Shown in pieces: positions 6,530-13,714 of a DNA stretch of 14,277 nucleotides; position 1 is the stretch's first letter; every line of letters begins with the position of its first letter. The position numbers were made by a program, and so were the translations under genes. The notes under the pieces were generated by a model. That model made no database searches and had not been told where the DNA came from. It saw only the letters and a list, made by a program, of their open reading frames with translations. Source of the stretch: an uncultured Gammaproteobacteria bacterium (lineage in GTDB: Bacteria > Pseudomonadota > Gammaproteobacteria > CAJQNE01). The stretch is from contig CAJQNE010000347.1 of the NCBI GenBank assembly GCA_905479545.1, positions 1 through 14,277 of the forward strand, in the 5' to 3' direction.

Positions 6530-7414
6530 CTAGGCAGTTAGTAGCTTTTCTACTTTGCGGTATTGATCTGCGGTGCGCTGGAGAATTTCCTGGGGCAGTT
6601 TAGGGCCAGGGTTGGTTTTATCCCAATCCAGCGTTTCGAGGTAATCGCGGACGATTTGCTTGTCGTAGCTCTCAGGACTGGTGCCAATCTGATATTTTTC
6701 AGCATCCCAGAACCGTGAAGAATCCGGCGTTAGCACTTCGTCTATTAAGTGCAGCGTGCCGTCAGCGTCGAGGCCAAATTCAAACTTGGTATCAGCAATA
6801 ATAATGCCGCGCTCTCGCGCATACACAGCAGCTTGCTTATAGAGCATAAGGCTAACATCACGAACCTTCGTCGCCATCGCCTCGCCTACCAGCTCAACCG
6901 TGGCGGCAAAGTCGATATTCTCATCGTGCTCGCCAACATCGGCTTTGCTCGAAGGCGTATAGATTGGCTCCGGCAGCTGCTGCGCTTGCTGCAACCCCTC
7001 TGGCAGAGCAATGCCACACACGCCGCCGGTGCGCTGATAGTCTTTCCAGCCTGAACCAATAATGTAACCCCGAACAATTGCTTCCAGCTTCAGCGGCTTT
7101 AGTCGCTTAACGATAATCGCATGGTCTTTAACCTGCTCCAGCTCAGCAGCATCAGTAATAACCTTGCTCAGCTCCATGTCTACCGTTTGGTTGGGGATAG
7201 TATCGGCGTAACGCTGGTACCAGAACTCAGACAAGCTATTCAGCACGGTGCCCTTGCCAGGAATCGGATCAGGCAAAATCACATCAAACGCTGACAGACG
7301 ATCGGTGGTGACAATCAGCATATGCGCGTCGTCAATCGCGTAAATGTCGCGCACTTTACCGCGATGGATACATTCCAGATTAGAGATGGTTGAGCTATGC
7401 AAAGCGGTTGCCAC
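6530..7414 (-). CDS. purC: Phosphoribosylaminoimidazole-succinocarboxamide (SAICAR) synthase
   Basis: PurC joins aspartate to CAIR with ATP to give SAICAR in de novo purine synthesis; cytosolic. Seen: RGKVRDIY at 18-25, the substrate-binding stretch RLKPLKLEAIVRGYIIGSGW at 104-123, IADTKFEFGLD at 206-216 and LIDEVLTPDSSRFW at 223-236, all hallmark PurC motifs. At 294 aa it is the longer type found in many gammaproteobacteria and fungi rather than the E. coli type of about 237 aa. The gene has its own upstream region, shared with divergent djlA, where a good sigma-70 type promoter is visible. No other pur gene is in the window. Confidence 0.97.
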   Translation of the reverse strand: MATALHSSTISNLECIHRGKVRDIYAIDDAHMLIVTTDRLSAFDVILPDPIPGKGTVLNSLSEFWYQRYADTIPNQTVDMELSKVITDAAELEQVKDHAIIVKRLKPLKLEAIVRGYIIGSGWKDYQRTGGVCGIALPEGLQQAQQLPEPIYTPSSKADVGEHDENIDFAATVELVGEAMATKVRDVSLMLYKQAAVYARERGIIIADTKFEFGLDADGTLHLIDEVLTPDSSRFWDAEKYQIGTSPESYDKQIVRDYLETLDWDKTNPGPKLPQEILQRTADQYRKVEKLLTA

Positions 7415-7444
7415 GGCACTGTCCCGATTGTCGAAAAACGCGCG

Positions 7445-7473
7445 ATTTGACAGTGAAAACGCTGATTTGTCAA
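7445..7473 (-). promoter_or_regulatory. Candidate sigma-70 promoter of purC
   Basis: Minus strand: -35 TTGACA (7473-7468), 17-nt spacer, -10 TCAAAT (7450-7445, 4 of 6). Transcription would start near 7438, about 25 nt before the purC ATG. Its two boxes overlap those of the opposing promoter. Confidence 0.5.
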
Positions 7474-7475
7474 TA
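7447..7475 (+). promoter_or_regulatory. Candidate sigma-70 promoter of djlA
   Basis: Plus strand: -35 TTGACA (7447-7452), 17-nt spacer, -10 TCAATA (7470-7475, weak). Transcription would start near 7482 and give a leader of about 95 nt. The -35 lies on the -10 of the purC promoter and the reverse is also true. Confidence 0.35.
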
Positions 7476-7483
7476 GCTTAGTT

Positions 7484-7507
7484 CTAGACACCCCGAATTT
7501 TAGCCAT
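7484..7507 (-). other. Seven-codon mini-ORF with a very strong Shine-Dalgarno, upstream of purC
   Basis: AAGGAGG (7519-7513) is followed at 5 nt by ATG 7507, then MAKIRGV and TAG (7486-7484). The ribosome binding site is stronger than that of any recognised gene in the window, yet the frame closes after 7 codons. It also lies upstream of the proposed purC start of transcription, so it would need its own promoter, which I do not see. It may be the remains of a lost gene start or a leader peptide. Antisense to the djlA leader. Confidence 0.3.
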
Positions 7508-7577
7508 AGCGACCTCCTTGAAATTCATCTGACGCAACCGCACAGTAGGCAGCTATCTCAAACAAACGCGACCACAG

Positions 7578-8366
7578 ATGTTTATCGGCAAAATTCTTGG
7601 CTTCGGCATTGGCTACAAACTCGGCGGGCCACTCGGCGCTCTGCTACTGGCAATGGCCGGCCATTACCTTATCGACCGCCACCTCCCTCGCCTGTCGTTA
7701 AACCGCGACCCGGCGGCCGCGCAGGCAACCTTTTTCCGCGTTACCTTTGAGATTATGGGCGCAATGGCCAAAGCCGATGGTCGCGTTAGCCCGGAAGAAA
7801 TAGCGGCTGCAGAAGCCGCTATGACGCGCATGGGTTTACAAGGCGACAAGCGCCGTGAAGCAATAGAGCGCTTTGGTCGTGGCAAAGAAGCCGATTTCGA
7901 TGTGGAACTGGCACTCGGTGATTTACGCCGGGACTGCGGCCTGCAACCGAAATTATTGCGCATGTTTATTGAAATGCAGCTGCAAATTGCTGCCGCTGAT
8001 GGCCAGCTTGCTGCGGGCGAAGAACAACTTATGCGCCGCATTGGCAGCATGCTGGGCGTACCGGCGCAGGAAATGGAACGGCTGCTAAACATGGTACGGG
8101 CACGCCGCCAGTTCCACGGTGGTGGCGCGGGTAGTAATGCCTCGCCTGAACAGTCACTGAGCGCGGCATACACCGTTCTGGGCGTGAGCAAAAACGATAG
8201 TGATGCTGATATTAAACGCGCCTACCGGAAACTAATGAGCGAGCACCACCCGGATAAACTAGCGGCTAAGGGCCTGCCTCCGGAGTTAATGAAAGTCGCT
8301 GAGGAGCGGGCTCAGGAAATCACCACAGCTTATGACGCGGTAAAGTCTGCCCGGAAAGCGGGTTAG
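7578..8366 (+). CDS. djlA: Membrane-anchored co-chaperone with TerB-like and C-terminal J domain
   Basis: DjlA stimulates DnaK from the inner membrane; in enterobacteria it is linked to envelope stress signalling. Seen (262 aa): one N-terminal membrane helix at about 3-28 rich in Gly (GKILGFGIGYKLGGPLGAL), whose small-residue spacing resembles the dimerising helix of E. coli DjlA, a TerB-like helical domain at about 50-175 with AKADGRVSPEE and AAADGQLAAGEE, a short Gly/Ser linker, and a J domain at about 195-262 with HPD at 224-226. Order and length fit DjlA closely. The ATG has no clear Shine-Dalgarno. It stands alone, divergent from purC and followed by a palindromic repeat. Confidence 0.93.
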   Translation: MFIGKILGFGIGYKLGGPLGALLLAMAGHYLIDRHLPRLSLNRDPAAAQATFFRVTFEIMGAMAKADGRVSPEEIAAAEAAMTRMGLQGDKRREAIERFGRGKEADFDVELALGDLRRDCGLQPKLLRMFIEMQLQIAAADGQLAAGEEQLMRRIGSMLGVPAQEMERLLNMVRARRQFHGGGAGSNASPEQSLSAAYTVLGVSKNDSDADIKRAYRKLMSEHHPDKLAAKGLPPELMKVAEERAQEITTAYDAVKSARKAG

Positions 8367-8408
8367 ATATTTGCGGAATTAAAGAGTGTCGCTAAACCAG
8401 AAACAACC

Positions 8409-8471
8409 CGTCGTTGCGAGCGTAGCGCGGCAATCTAGCCACCTAGAGCTGGGAGATTGCCACGCTACGCT
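8409..8471. repeat. Palindromic dispersed repeat between djlA and the potassium channel gene
   Basis: Arms 8419-8436 (AGCGTAGCGCGGCAATCT) and 8454-8471 (AGATTGCCACGCTACGCT) pair at 17 of 18 positions around a 17-nt loop. The left side extends outward as CGTCGTTGCGAG, but the right side lacks the matching extension, so the element is truncated. The CGTCATTGCGAGCGNAGCG...GCAATCTC type of repeat is scattered through many bacterial genomes; assignment is from memory. As the only structure between two convergent genes, it may also end transcription. Confidence 0.75.
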
Positions 8472-8508
8472 ATTTATCGGCACCTTCATTAGTCGCTCCA
8501 ACTTTTAT

Positions 8509-9303
8509 CTAGCCTTCTTCACTCGCCTTATGCCCGACAGGCGACCTACCCGCCATCTCGTCAGTTGCCACACTGCCTGAATTCGCTGCAGGCGGCTTCG
8601 CCTTCACGGTGTTGGTCAGTGCTGACGCCATTAGCCCAACCGGCACAGCCACTACCCCTAAACCGAGCATAAGCACAAAAAAGGTAAATATTTTCCCGCC
8701 GACGGTTATCGGGTAAACCTCGCCGTAGCCGACGGTGGTGAGTGTCGCGACCGCCCACCAGATGCTGTGAAAGATCGACGCAAATTTATCGGGCTGCGCC
8801 TCGTTTTCAAAGTAATAAATACCCACCGATGCCAGATAAATCAAAATCATGGTTAATACTATAAACATGATTAATTCTTCGCGAATCGACAACATTGCGA
8901 CATGAAATCGGCGCATTGCCCTGCTGTAGCGGGCCAACTTCAGAATGCGAAATAAGCGGATGAGCCGCAGTGCCCGCACTGAACGCAAATCCAGCCCGGT
9001 CGATAGATAAAACGGCAGAATCGCCAACAAATCGACCATGCCAAAAAAGCTGAAGACGAACTTGGGTTTGCTGTCGGCGAAATACACTCGCAGCAAATAT
9101 TCGGCAGTAAATATCAGCACCATTATCGTTTCGAGAATAGTCAGTGCCCGCCGGGTAGCATCACCGAGATTCGGCAGCGTTTCGATCGAAAAGCTAATTA
9201 TCGACAGGATAATAAGCGCCTGGATTACCAGGTCGAAAATTTGACCCGCGCGCGTGTCGTTTTTCTCGACAATTTGCTTGAGGCTGGGCTTAGAACTAGG
9301 CAT
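8509..9303 (-). CDS. Voltage-gated potassium channel, six transmembrane helices
   Basis: Inner-membrane K+ channel of the Kv/KvAP type, 264 aa. Seen: S1 at about 21-41, S2 53-75, S3 83-101, an S4 voltage sensor with a positive residue at every third position (R107, R110, R113, R116, R119, K122, R125), S5 141-165, a pore helix, the selectivity filter TVGYGE at 190-195, and S6 201-230. After S6 there is only a short polar tail of about 30 residues with no RCK/TrkA-N domain, so gating by voltage rather than by a cytosolic ligand is inferred. The start ATG 9303 has no clear ribosome binding site. Divergent from the VOC gene, with about 99 nt between the two starts. Confidence 0.93.
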   Translation of the reverse strand: MPSSKPSLKQIVEKNDTRAGQIFDLVIQALIILSIISFSIETLPNLGDATRRALTILETIMVLIFTAEYLLRVYFADSKPKFVFSFFGMVDLLAILPFYLSTGLDLRSVRALRLIRLFRILKLARYSRAMRRFHVAMLSIREELIMFIVLTMILIYLASVGIYYFENEAQPDKFASIFHSIWWAVATLTTVGYGEVYPITVGGKIFTFFVLMLGLGVVAVPVGLMASALTNTVKAKPPAANSGSVATDEMAGRSPVGHKASEEG

Positions 9304-9402
9304 AACGAAACTTCAGTGAGCAACTACCGCAAAGAATAGCGCAGCGACAGGCGATACCGTACCTTCTGAGCTACCAATGCCAATAAGTGCGAGTAACAGA
9401 CC

Positions 9403-9756
9403 TTGAATCAGCATGAAAAAATTAACTACGTCGAATTCCCCTCTAACGATGTAGCCGCCAGTAAAACCTTTTTCGCCGAAGCCTTTGGCTGGACGTTCGA
9501 CGACTATGGCCCGGACTATGTGGCATTTCATGGGGCCGGGATTGACGGTGGTTTTTTTAACGCCGATAAAACATCCAGCACTGACAACGGCAGCGCGCTA
9601 ATCGTATTCTTTAGCAATGAGCTGGAGGCTACACAAAGCAAGGTTGCGGCTGCAGGCGCCTTCATAGCAAAAGATATTTTCCCCTTCCCCGGCGGTCGCC
9701 GGTTTCACTTTACCGAGCCCGGCGGCAGCGAGTTCGCGGTCTGGTCGGATAAATAG
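9403..9756 (+). CDS. VOC / glyoxalase-like fold protein
   Basis: 117 aa, one vicinal oxygen chelate module. Seen: the opening strand and helix INYVEFPSNDVAASKTFFAE followed by AFGW, the middle GIDGGFF, and the closing FHFTEPGGSEFAVWS. E11 and E110 are at the positions usually used for metal binding, but the substrate cannot be told. The start is TTG 9403, since an in-frame TAA at 9394-9396 closes the frame and no ATG occurs near; the ribosome binding site is weak. It is followed after 7 nt by the PaiB-like gene, so the two are probably one transcript. Confidence 0.85.
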   Translation: MNQHEKINYVEFPSNDVAASKTFFAEAFGWTFDDYGPDYVAFHGAGIDGGFFNADKTSSTDNGSALIVFFSNELEATQSKVAAAGAFIAKDIFPFPGGRRFHFTEPGGSEFAVWSDK

Positions 9757-9763
9757 TCCGCTT

Positions 9764-10399
9764 ATGTACAACCCCGGGCATTTTAGTCAGCACGACCGCA
9801 ACCCGGCCATTGAACTAATGCGGAGCCACCCGTTCGCTACGCTGGTAACGCAAACTGATCTAGGCCTTGCCGCAGACCATATACCACTTATTCCGCATGA
9901 AGACGAAAGCGGAACCTTAAGACTTAAGGGCCATGTCGCGCGAGCTAATCCGCTTTCGAGAGAGGCTGAAGGCCAATCTGTGCTGGCCATTTTTCATGGC
10001 CCCCAAGCGTATATTTCGCCCAGCGCATACCCTACTAAACAACAACATGGCAAAGTAGTGCCGACGTGGAACTACGTCGCTGTCCACGCCTCCGGTACGA
10101 TCAATTTTATTGATGAAGGCCGTTGGAAACTGGAATTCTTGAACCAGCTGACTGATGCCAATGAGGCCGACCAGCCTAAGCCATGGACCGTCGCTGACGC
10201 TCCTACAGAATTCACTGACAAGCTGCTAAACGCAATCGTCGGTTTTGAAATTTTGATTGAGTCAGTACAGGGAAAGTGGAAGCTAAGCCAGAACCAACCG
10301 CCGGACAATATCGCCGGCGTTATTTCGACTCTAACCAGTAGCGACGACGAGCAGGCCCATGCCGTAGCGCAGCTAATGGAAAACTCAATATTGAAATAG
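9764..10399 (+). CDS. paiB: PaiB-like FMN-binding protein (negative transcriptional regulator family)
   Basis: 211 aa. Named after Bacillus PaiB, which lowers sporulation and protease gene expression; the fold is a split-barrel flavin-binding protein, so a flavin-dependent role is as likely as regulation here. Seen family motifs: GHVARANPL at 56-64, GPQAYISPSAY at 79-89, VPTWNYVAVHASG at 99-111, IVGFEI at 158-163 and KWKLSQN at 171-177. There is no DNA-binding motif that I can see. Starts 7 nt after the VOC gene and ends 4 nt before the convergent membrane-protein gene. Confidence 0.88.
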   Translation: MYNPGHFSQHDRNPAIELMRSHPFATLVTQTDLGLAADHIPLIPHEDESGTLRLKGHVARANPLSREAEGQSVLAIFHGPQAYISPSAYPTKQQHGKVVPTWNYVAVHASGTINFIDEGRWKLEFLNQLTDANEADQPKPWTVADAPTEFTDKLLNAIVGFEILIESVQGKWKLSQNQPPDNIAGVISTLTSSDDEQAHAVAQLMENSILK

Positions 10400-10403
10400 T
10401 CGC

Positions 10404-11075
10404 TTATAACTCAGGCTGCTGCATTTCGCTTAGCTGCCGATAGGCCACAGACAATAACGCAACATTCAGAATTATTAACGGAGCTGCCGTTAGCACCTCA
10501 ACCAGTGCGTACAAGCCACCAGGTAGCACCCATTGCAGCAACCCGAACGGCAGGCTTAAGACAATCGGCAACAGCGCCAGAATGATGGTTAGCTTCCAAC
10601 CATTACCTTGGGAAATCGCCCAAACGACATTAATCTCCGTGTCTCGACCTATGGCACGATCGGGAAGTACCAAGCTCATGCGCGAGGTCACATAGGCAAC
10701 GGGTAGAGTGACGAGGATAACAATTGCCGGAACGCCGAACTGCAGAAGTAATAGCGTGGGCAACATAAAAACAAATGCGGAAACCAAGCCAATCCCGATA
10801 AGCCACAGAAAATATAAAAATGACGCCTTGGCAAGACCATCATCCTTATCAACTAGCTCATCGGCGAGAATGTATCGATGAACGGCAACCGCAAGCAAAA
10901 TATAGCCGACGAAACTTAGCACCGAGCCAAGGGCCTCGGTGCTGATAGACGCCACTGACAAGGCAGTCCCGATTACCAGTAATAATAGTGGTGGCCATAT
11001 CTGCCGGATAAGCGCCGACGGGGCAGCCAACAGACTGCTTACTGCCGTCCGCAGCACCAACAAAATCACGGCCAT
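10404..11075 (-). CDS. Unidentified six-helix inner-membrane protein, downstream of metF
   Basis: 223 aa, very hydrophobic. Likely membrane helices at about 25-44, 48-70, 84-111, 112-134, 156-183 and 187-214. The only sizeable polar part is 135-155 (LPDRAIGRDTEINVVW), between helices 4 and 5. The overall pattern resembles YIP1-like or other small uncharacterised membrane families, but I recognise no signature. It begins 6 nt after the metF stop, so it is almost certainly cotranscribed with metF; a role in the methyl cycle is not implied by anything in its sequence. Its 3' end faces the PaiB-like gene with only 4 nt between the stops, leaving no room for a separate terminator. Confidence 0.8.
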   Translation of the reverse strand: MAVILLVLRTAVSSLLAAPSALIRQIWPPLLLLVIGTALSVASISTEALGSVLSFVGYILLAVAVHRYILADELVDKDDGLAKASFLYFLWLIGIGLVSAFVFMLPTLLLLQFGVPAIVILVTLPVAYVTSRMSLVLPDRAIGRDTEINVVWAISQGNGWKLTIILALLPIVLSLPFGLLQWVLPGGLYALVEVLTAAPLIILNVALLSVAYRQLSEMQQPEL

Positions 11076-11081
11076 AACTAA

Positions 11082-11924
11082 CTATCCGGTTGGCAGCTCT
11101 AGCTCACGCCACAACTTAGAAATTGAGTCGCTTTGGTTTAGCGTATAAAAATGCAAACCCGGCACATCGTTTGCCAGTAGTTGCTCACACAACTCCAGCA
11201 CCACATCATGACCAAACGCTTTGATACCGGGCACATCGTCGGCGAAGGCTTTTAACCGCTCGCGTATCCATTTCGGAATTTCAGCGCCACAGGCGTCGGA
11301 GAAACGCGCCAGCTGGGTGTAGTTGGTGATGGGCATAATGCCCGGCACAATAGGCGCATCACAGCCTTTTGCCCGCACCGCGTCAACAAAGCGGAAATAG
11401 GCATCGGCGTTAAAAAAGTACTGGGTAATACCGGCGTTGCCGCCCGCATCAATTTTCCGCACAAAATTTTCAACATCATCATCCGGCGATTTGGCTTGTG
11501 GGTGAAATTCCGGATACGCCGCCACTTCCAGCTCAAAATGCTCACCGGTTTCGGCCCGGATAAACTCCACTAGTTCACTGGCATAGTTAAAGTCACCACG
11601 ATCACGACTGCCGGAAGGCATATCGCCACGCAAGGCGACCAAGCGCTTCACCTCTTCGGCTTTGTAGGTGTTCAGTAATTCAAGCACCGAAGCTTTAGAA
11701 GTGCCGATACAGCTAAGATGTGGTGCCGCCTCGCTTTTGCCCTCGGCCTGTATCTCACGCACGGTATCGAGCGTACCGTCCTGCGTGCTACCACCAGCGC
11801 CAAAAGTCACTGAGCAATACGACGGATTCAATTTATACAATTCCTGCCGCACGGCACGCAGCTTTTCAGCGCCTTTGTCTGTACGGGTAGGAAAAAATTC
11901 TAGTGAGAAGGTTTTATCGGTCAT
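11082..11924 (-). CDS. metF: 5,10-methylenetetrahydrofolate reductase
   Basis: MetF reduces methylene-THF to methyl-THF with FAD, supplying the methyl group for methionine synthase; cytosolic TIM barrel. From ATG 11924 it is 280 aa. Seen: the catalytic-Glu motif FSLEFFPT at the N-terminus, VTFGAGGST, LVALRGDMP, GITQYFFN, GIMPITNY and the closing GLHFYTLN, in the order of E. coli MetF. An upstream GTG at 11945 would add seven residues (MKSVVQK), but those codons lie inside the inverted repeat at 11931-12075, so the ATG is preferred although it has no strong ribosome binding site. It is followed after 6 nt by the membrane-protein gene and preceded by ahcY. Confidence 0.95.
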   Translation of the reverse strand: MTDKTFSLEFFPTRTDKGAEKLRAVRQELYKLNPSYCSVTFGAGGSTQDGTLDTVREIQAEGKSEAAPHLSCIGTSKASVLELLNTYKAEEVKRLVALRGDMPSGSRDRGDFNYASELVEFIRAETGEHFELEVAAYPEFHPQAKSPDDDVENFVRKIDAGGNAGITQYFFNADAYFRFVDAVRAKGCDAPIVPGIMPITNYTQLARFSDACGAEIPKWIRERLKAFADDVPGIKAFGHDVVLELCEQLLANDVPGLHFYTLNQSDSISKLWRELELPTG

Positions 11925-11930
11925 TTTTTG

Positions 11931-12075
11931 AACCACAGATTTCACGGATTACACTGATTTTTAACGGCTAAACCAGCCGCTAGCAGCAGAAAACCGCATA
12001 TGGATAACATTCGGGGCCGCCGATAATACCGACAGCCCCGAATTTTAATCTGCGAAATCTGTGTAATCTGTGGTT
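11931..12075. repeat. Large inverted-repeat element between ahcY and metF, arms made of 9-nt units
   Basis: Arms 11931-11959 and 12047-12075, 29 nt each, pair at about 24 positions. Read inward, each arm is three 9-nt units close to CRCAGATTW. Inside are two more stems: CGGCT-AAACC-AGCCG (11964-11978), and a perfect 9-bp stem ATTCGGGGC (12009-12017) with GCCCCGAAT (12035-12043). A related element occupies 13566-13697. The minus strand has a T6 tract near 12082-12087, between the ahcY stop and the element, without a stable stem before it, so termination after ahcY is unclear. Confidence 0.75.
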
Positions 12076-12119
12076 TATACAAAAAACCGATTTCGCAATT
12101 AAGCCTACAAACTAGCTTT

Positions 12120-13547
12120 TTAGTAGCGGTAGTGCTCAGCTTTGTATGGGCCGTCCGGTGATACGCTGATGTAGTCAGCTTGCACCTGGGTCAGACGGGT
12201 CAGGTTGGCGCCAATGCGGCCGAGGTGCAGACGAGCTACTTTCTCGTCGAGGTGCTTCGGCAAGATGTAAACGTCGTTGCCGTACTTGTCGCCGCCGGTC
12301 CACAGCTCAATCTGAGCCAGGGTCTGGTTGGTGAAGCTAGCTGACATTACAAAACTAGGGTGACCAGTACCACAACCAAGGTTTACCAAACGACCCTTAG
12401 CCAGCAGGATAATCTTATTGCCACTTGGCAGTTCTACGTGATCAACCTGATCTTTAATGTTTTCCCATTTGCACTCTTTTTCCAACCAGGCAACGTCAAT
12501 TTCGTTGTCGAAGTGGCCGATGTTGCAAACGATAGCCTGATCTTTCATGCGGCCGAGGGTTTCAGCGTTGATAACATTGAAGTTACCGGTCGCTGAAACA
12601 AAGATGTCAGCTTTATCAGCCATCTCTTCGATGGTGACTACTTTGTAGCCTTCCATTGACGCTTGCAGTGCACAGATCGGGTCAACTTCGGTCACCATTA
12701 CGATAGCGCCGAGAGCACGCAAACTCTGCGCAGAACCTTTACCCACGTCGCCGTAGCCACAAACAACCGCTACTTTACCGGCGATCATTACATCGGTAGC
12801 GCGTTTGATGGCATCTACCAAAGACTCACGACAGCCGTAGAGGTTGTCGAACTTCGACTTGGTTACTGAATCGTTGACGTTGATTGCAGGGAAAGGCAGT
12901 TCGCCGTTCTTAGCCATGCCGTAAAGGCGCAGTACGCCGGTGGTGGTTTCTTCGGTAACGCCCTGGATGTTGCTCAGCGCTTCCGTGTACCAGCCGGGCT
13001 TGCTCTTCAGACGCTGCTTGATGGCCGCGAACAAGAACTCTTCTTCTTCCGAGCCGGGGTTGTCGAGTACTGAAGCGTCTTTCTCAGCTTTAGAACCCAG
13101 CACCAACAGCATGGTAGCGTCGCCACCATCGTCCAGAATCATGTTCGGGAAGCCGCCGTCAGACCATTCGAAAATACGGTGGGTGTATTCCCAGTACTCT
13201 TCGAGGGTTTCGCCTTTGGTTGCAAATACCGGTGTGCCGGTAGCAACGATGGCTGCCGCTGCGTGATCCTGAGTTGAGTAGATGTTGCAAGAAGCCCAGC
13301 GCACATCAGCGCCCAGCTCTTTCAGGGTTTCAATCAACACAGCCGTTTGAATGGTCATGTGCAAAGAACCGGCAATACGCGCGCCTTTCAGCGGCTTGCT
13401 CGGTCCAAATTCTTCGCGGGTCGCCATCAGGCCGGGCATTTCGGTTTCAGCAATATCCAGTTCTTTGCGGCCAAAGGCGACCACGGCTGGATCCATGCTG
13501 GCGACTACGTAGTCGTTGTTCTCAATTGTAGCTGCTACTGCACTCAT
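12120..13547 (-). CDS. ahcY: S-adenosylhomocysteine hydrolase
   Basis: AhcY (SahH) reversibly splits S-adenosylhomocysteine to adenosine and homocysteine using tightly bound NAD+; cytosolic tetramer. Seen (475 aa): SLHMTIQTAVLIETL with H63, LDDGGDAT at 138-144, E200 in EETTTG, K230 and D234 in VTKSKFDN, the NAD-binding GYGDVGKG at 264-271, LVNLGCGTGHPSFVM at 387-401, and the C-terminal GPYKAEHYRY whose Lys and Tyr reach the NAD of the neighbouring subunit. The 40-odd residue insert at about 150-195 is the normal one for the proteobacterial form. ATG 13547 has AGGA 7 nt upstream. It lies between metK and metF with repeat elements in both gaps; no SAH riboswitch is recognisable before it. Confidence 0.97.
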   Translation of the reverse strand: MSAVAATIENNDYVVASMDPAVVAFGRKELDIAETEMPGLMATREEFGPSKPLKGARIAGSLHMTIQTAVLIETLKELGADVRWASCNIYSTQDHAAAAIVATGTPVFATKGETLEEYWEYTHRIFEWSDGGFPNMILDDGGDATMLLVLGSKAEKDASVLDNPGSEEEEFLFAAIKQRLKSKPGWYTEALSNIQGVTEETTTGVLRLYGMAKNGELPFPAINVNDSVTKSKFDNLYGCRESLVDAIKRATDVMIAGKVAVVCGYGDVGKGSAQSLRALGAIVMVTEVDPICALQASMEGYKVVTIEEMADKADIFVSATGNFNVINAETLGRMKDQAIVCNIGHFDNEIDVAWLEKECKWENIKDQVDHVELPSGNKIILLAKGRLVNLGCGTGHPSFVMSASFTNQTLAQIELWTGGDKYGNDVYILPKHLDEKVARLHLGRIGANLTRLTQVQADYISVSPDGPYKAEHYRY

Positions 13548-13554
13548 AATATTT

Positions 13555-13558
13555 TCCT
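13555..13558 (-). promoter_or_regulatory. ahcY ribosome binding site
   Basis: AGGA on the minus strand, 7 nt before the ATG. It is 8 nt clear of the inverted-repeat element (from 13566), so the element would end just upstream of the ribosome footprint. Confidence 0.6.
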
Positions 13559-13565
13559 ATGTTTC

Positions 13566-13697
13566 ATCCGCAGATTTCGCAGATTACGCAGAGGTAAGCT
13601 TTCGTCGTAAGTGACTTGGCCGGCCCTCTTAGGGTCACACATTAAAAACGGCTTCTAACTTGGTTTTTAATCTGCGCCATCTGCGTAATCTGCGGAT
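13566..13697. repeat. Large inverted-repeat element between metK and ahcY, same 9-nt units
   Basis: Arms 13566-13593 and 13669-13697 pair at about 24 of 27 positions. Both open with ATCCGCAGATT and are three 9-nt units of CGCAGATTW. Inside is a perfect 9-bp stem, ATTAAAAAC (13641-13649) and GTTTTTAAT (13663-13671). The arm units match those of the element at 11931-12075, although the centres are unrelated. It fills nearly all of the 167-nt gap between metK and ahcY. Confidence 0.75.
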
Positions 13698-13714
13698 AGT
13701 CTTTCGTTAATAAA

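Noticed and set aside
7664..8191. 175-codon minus-strand frame inside djlA
   Set aside because: Antisense shadow of a gene with clear TerB and J domains.
8419..8471. CRISPR-like repeat
   Set aside because: A single palindromic element, not a series of repeats with spacers; no cas gene in the window.
13548..13714. SAH riboswitch upstream of ahcY
   Set aside because: The gene context invites it, but the gap is filled by the 9-nt-unit inverted repeat, and I cannot see the conserved core expected for that riboswitch. A covariance-model search would settle it.
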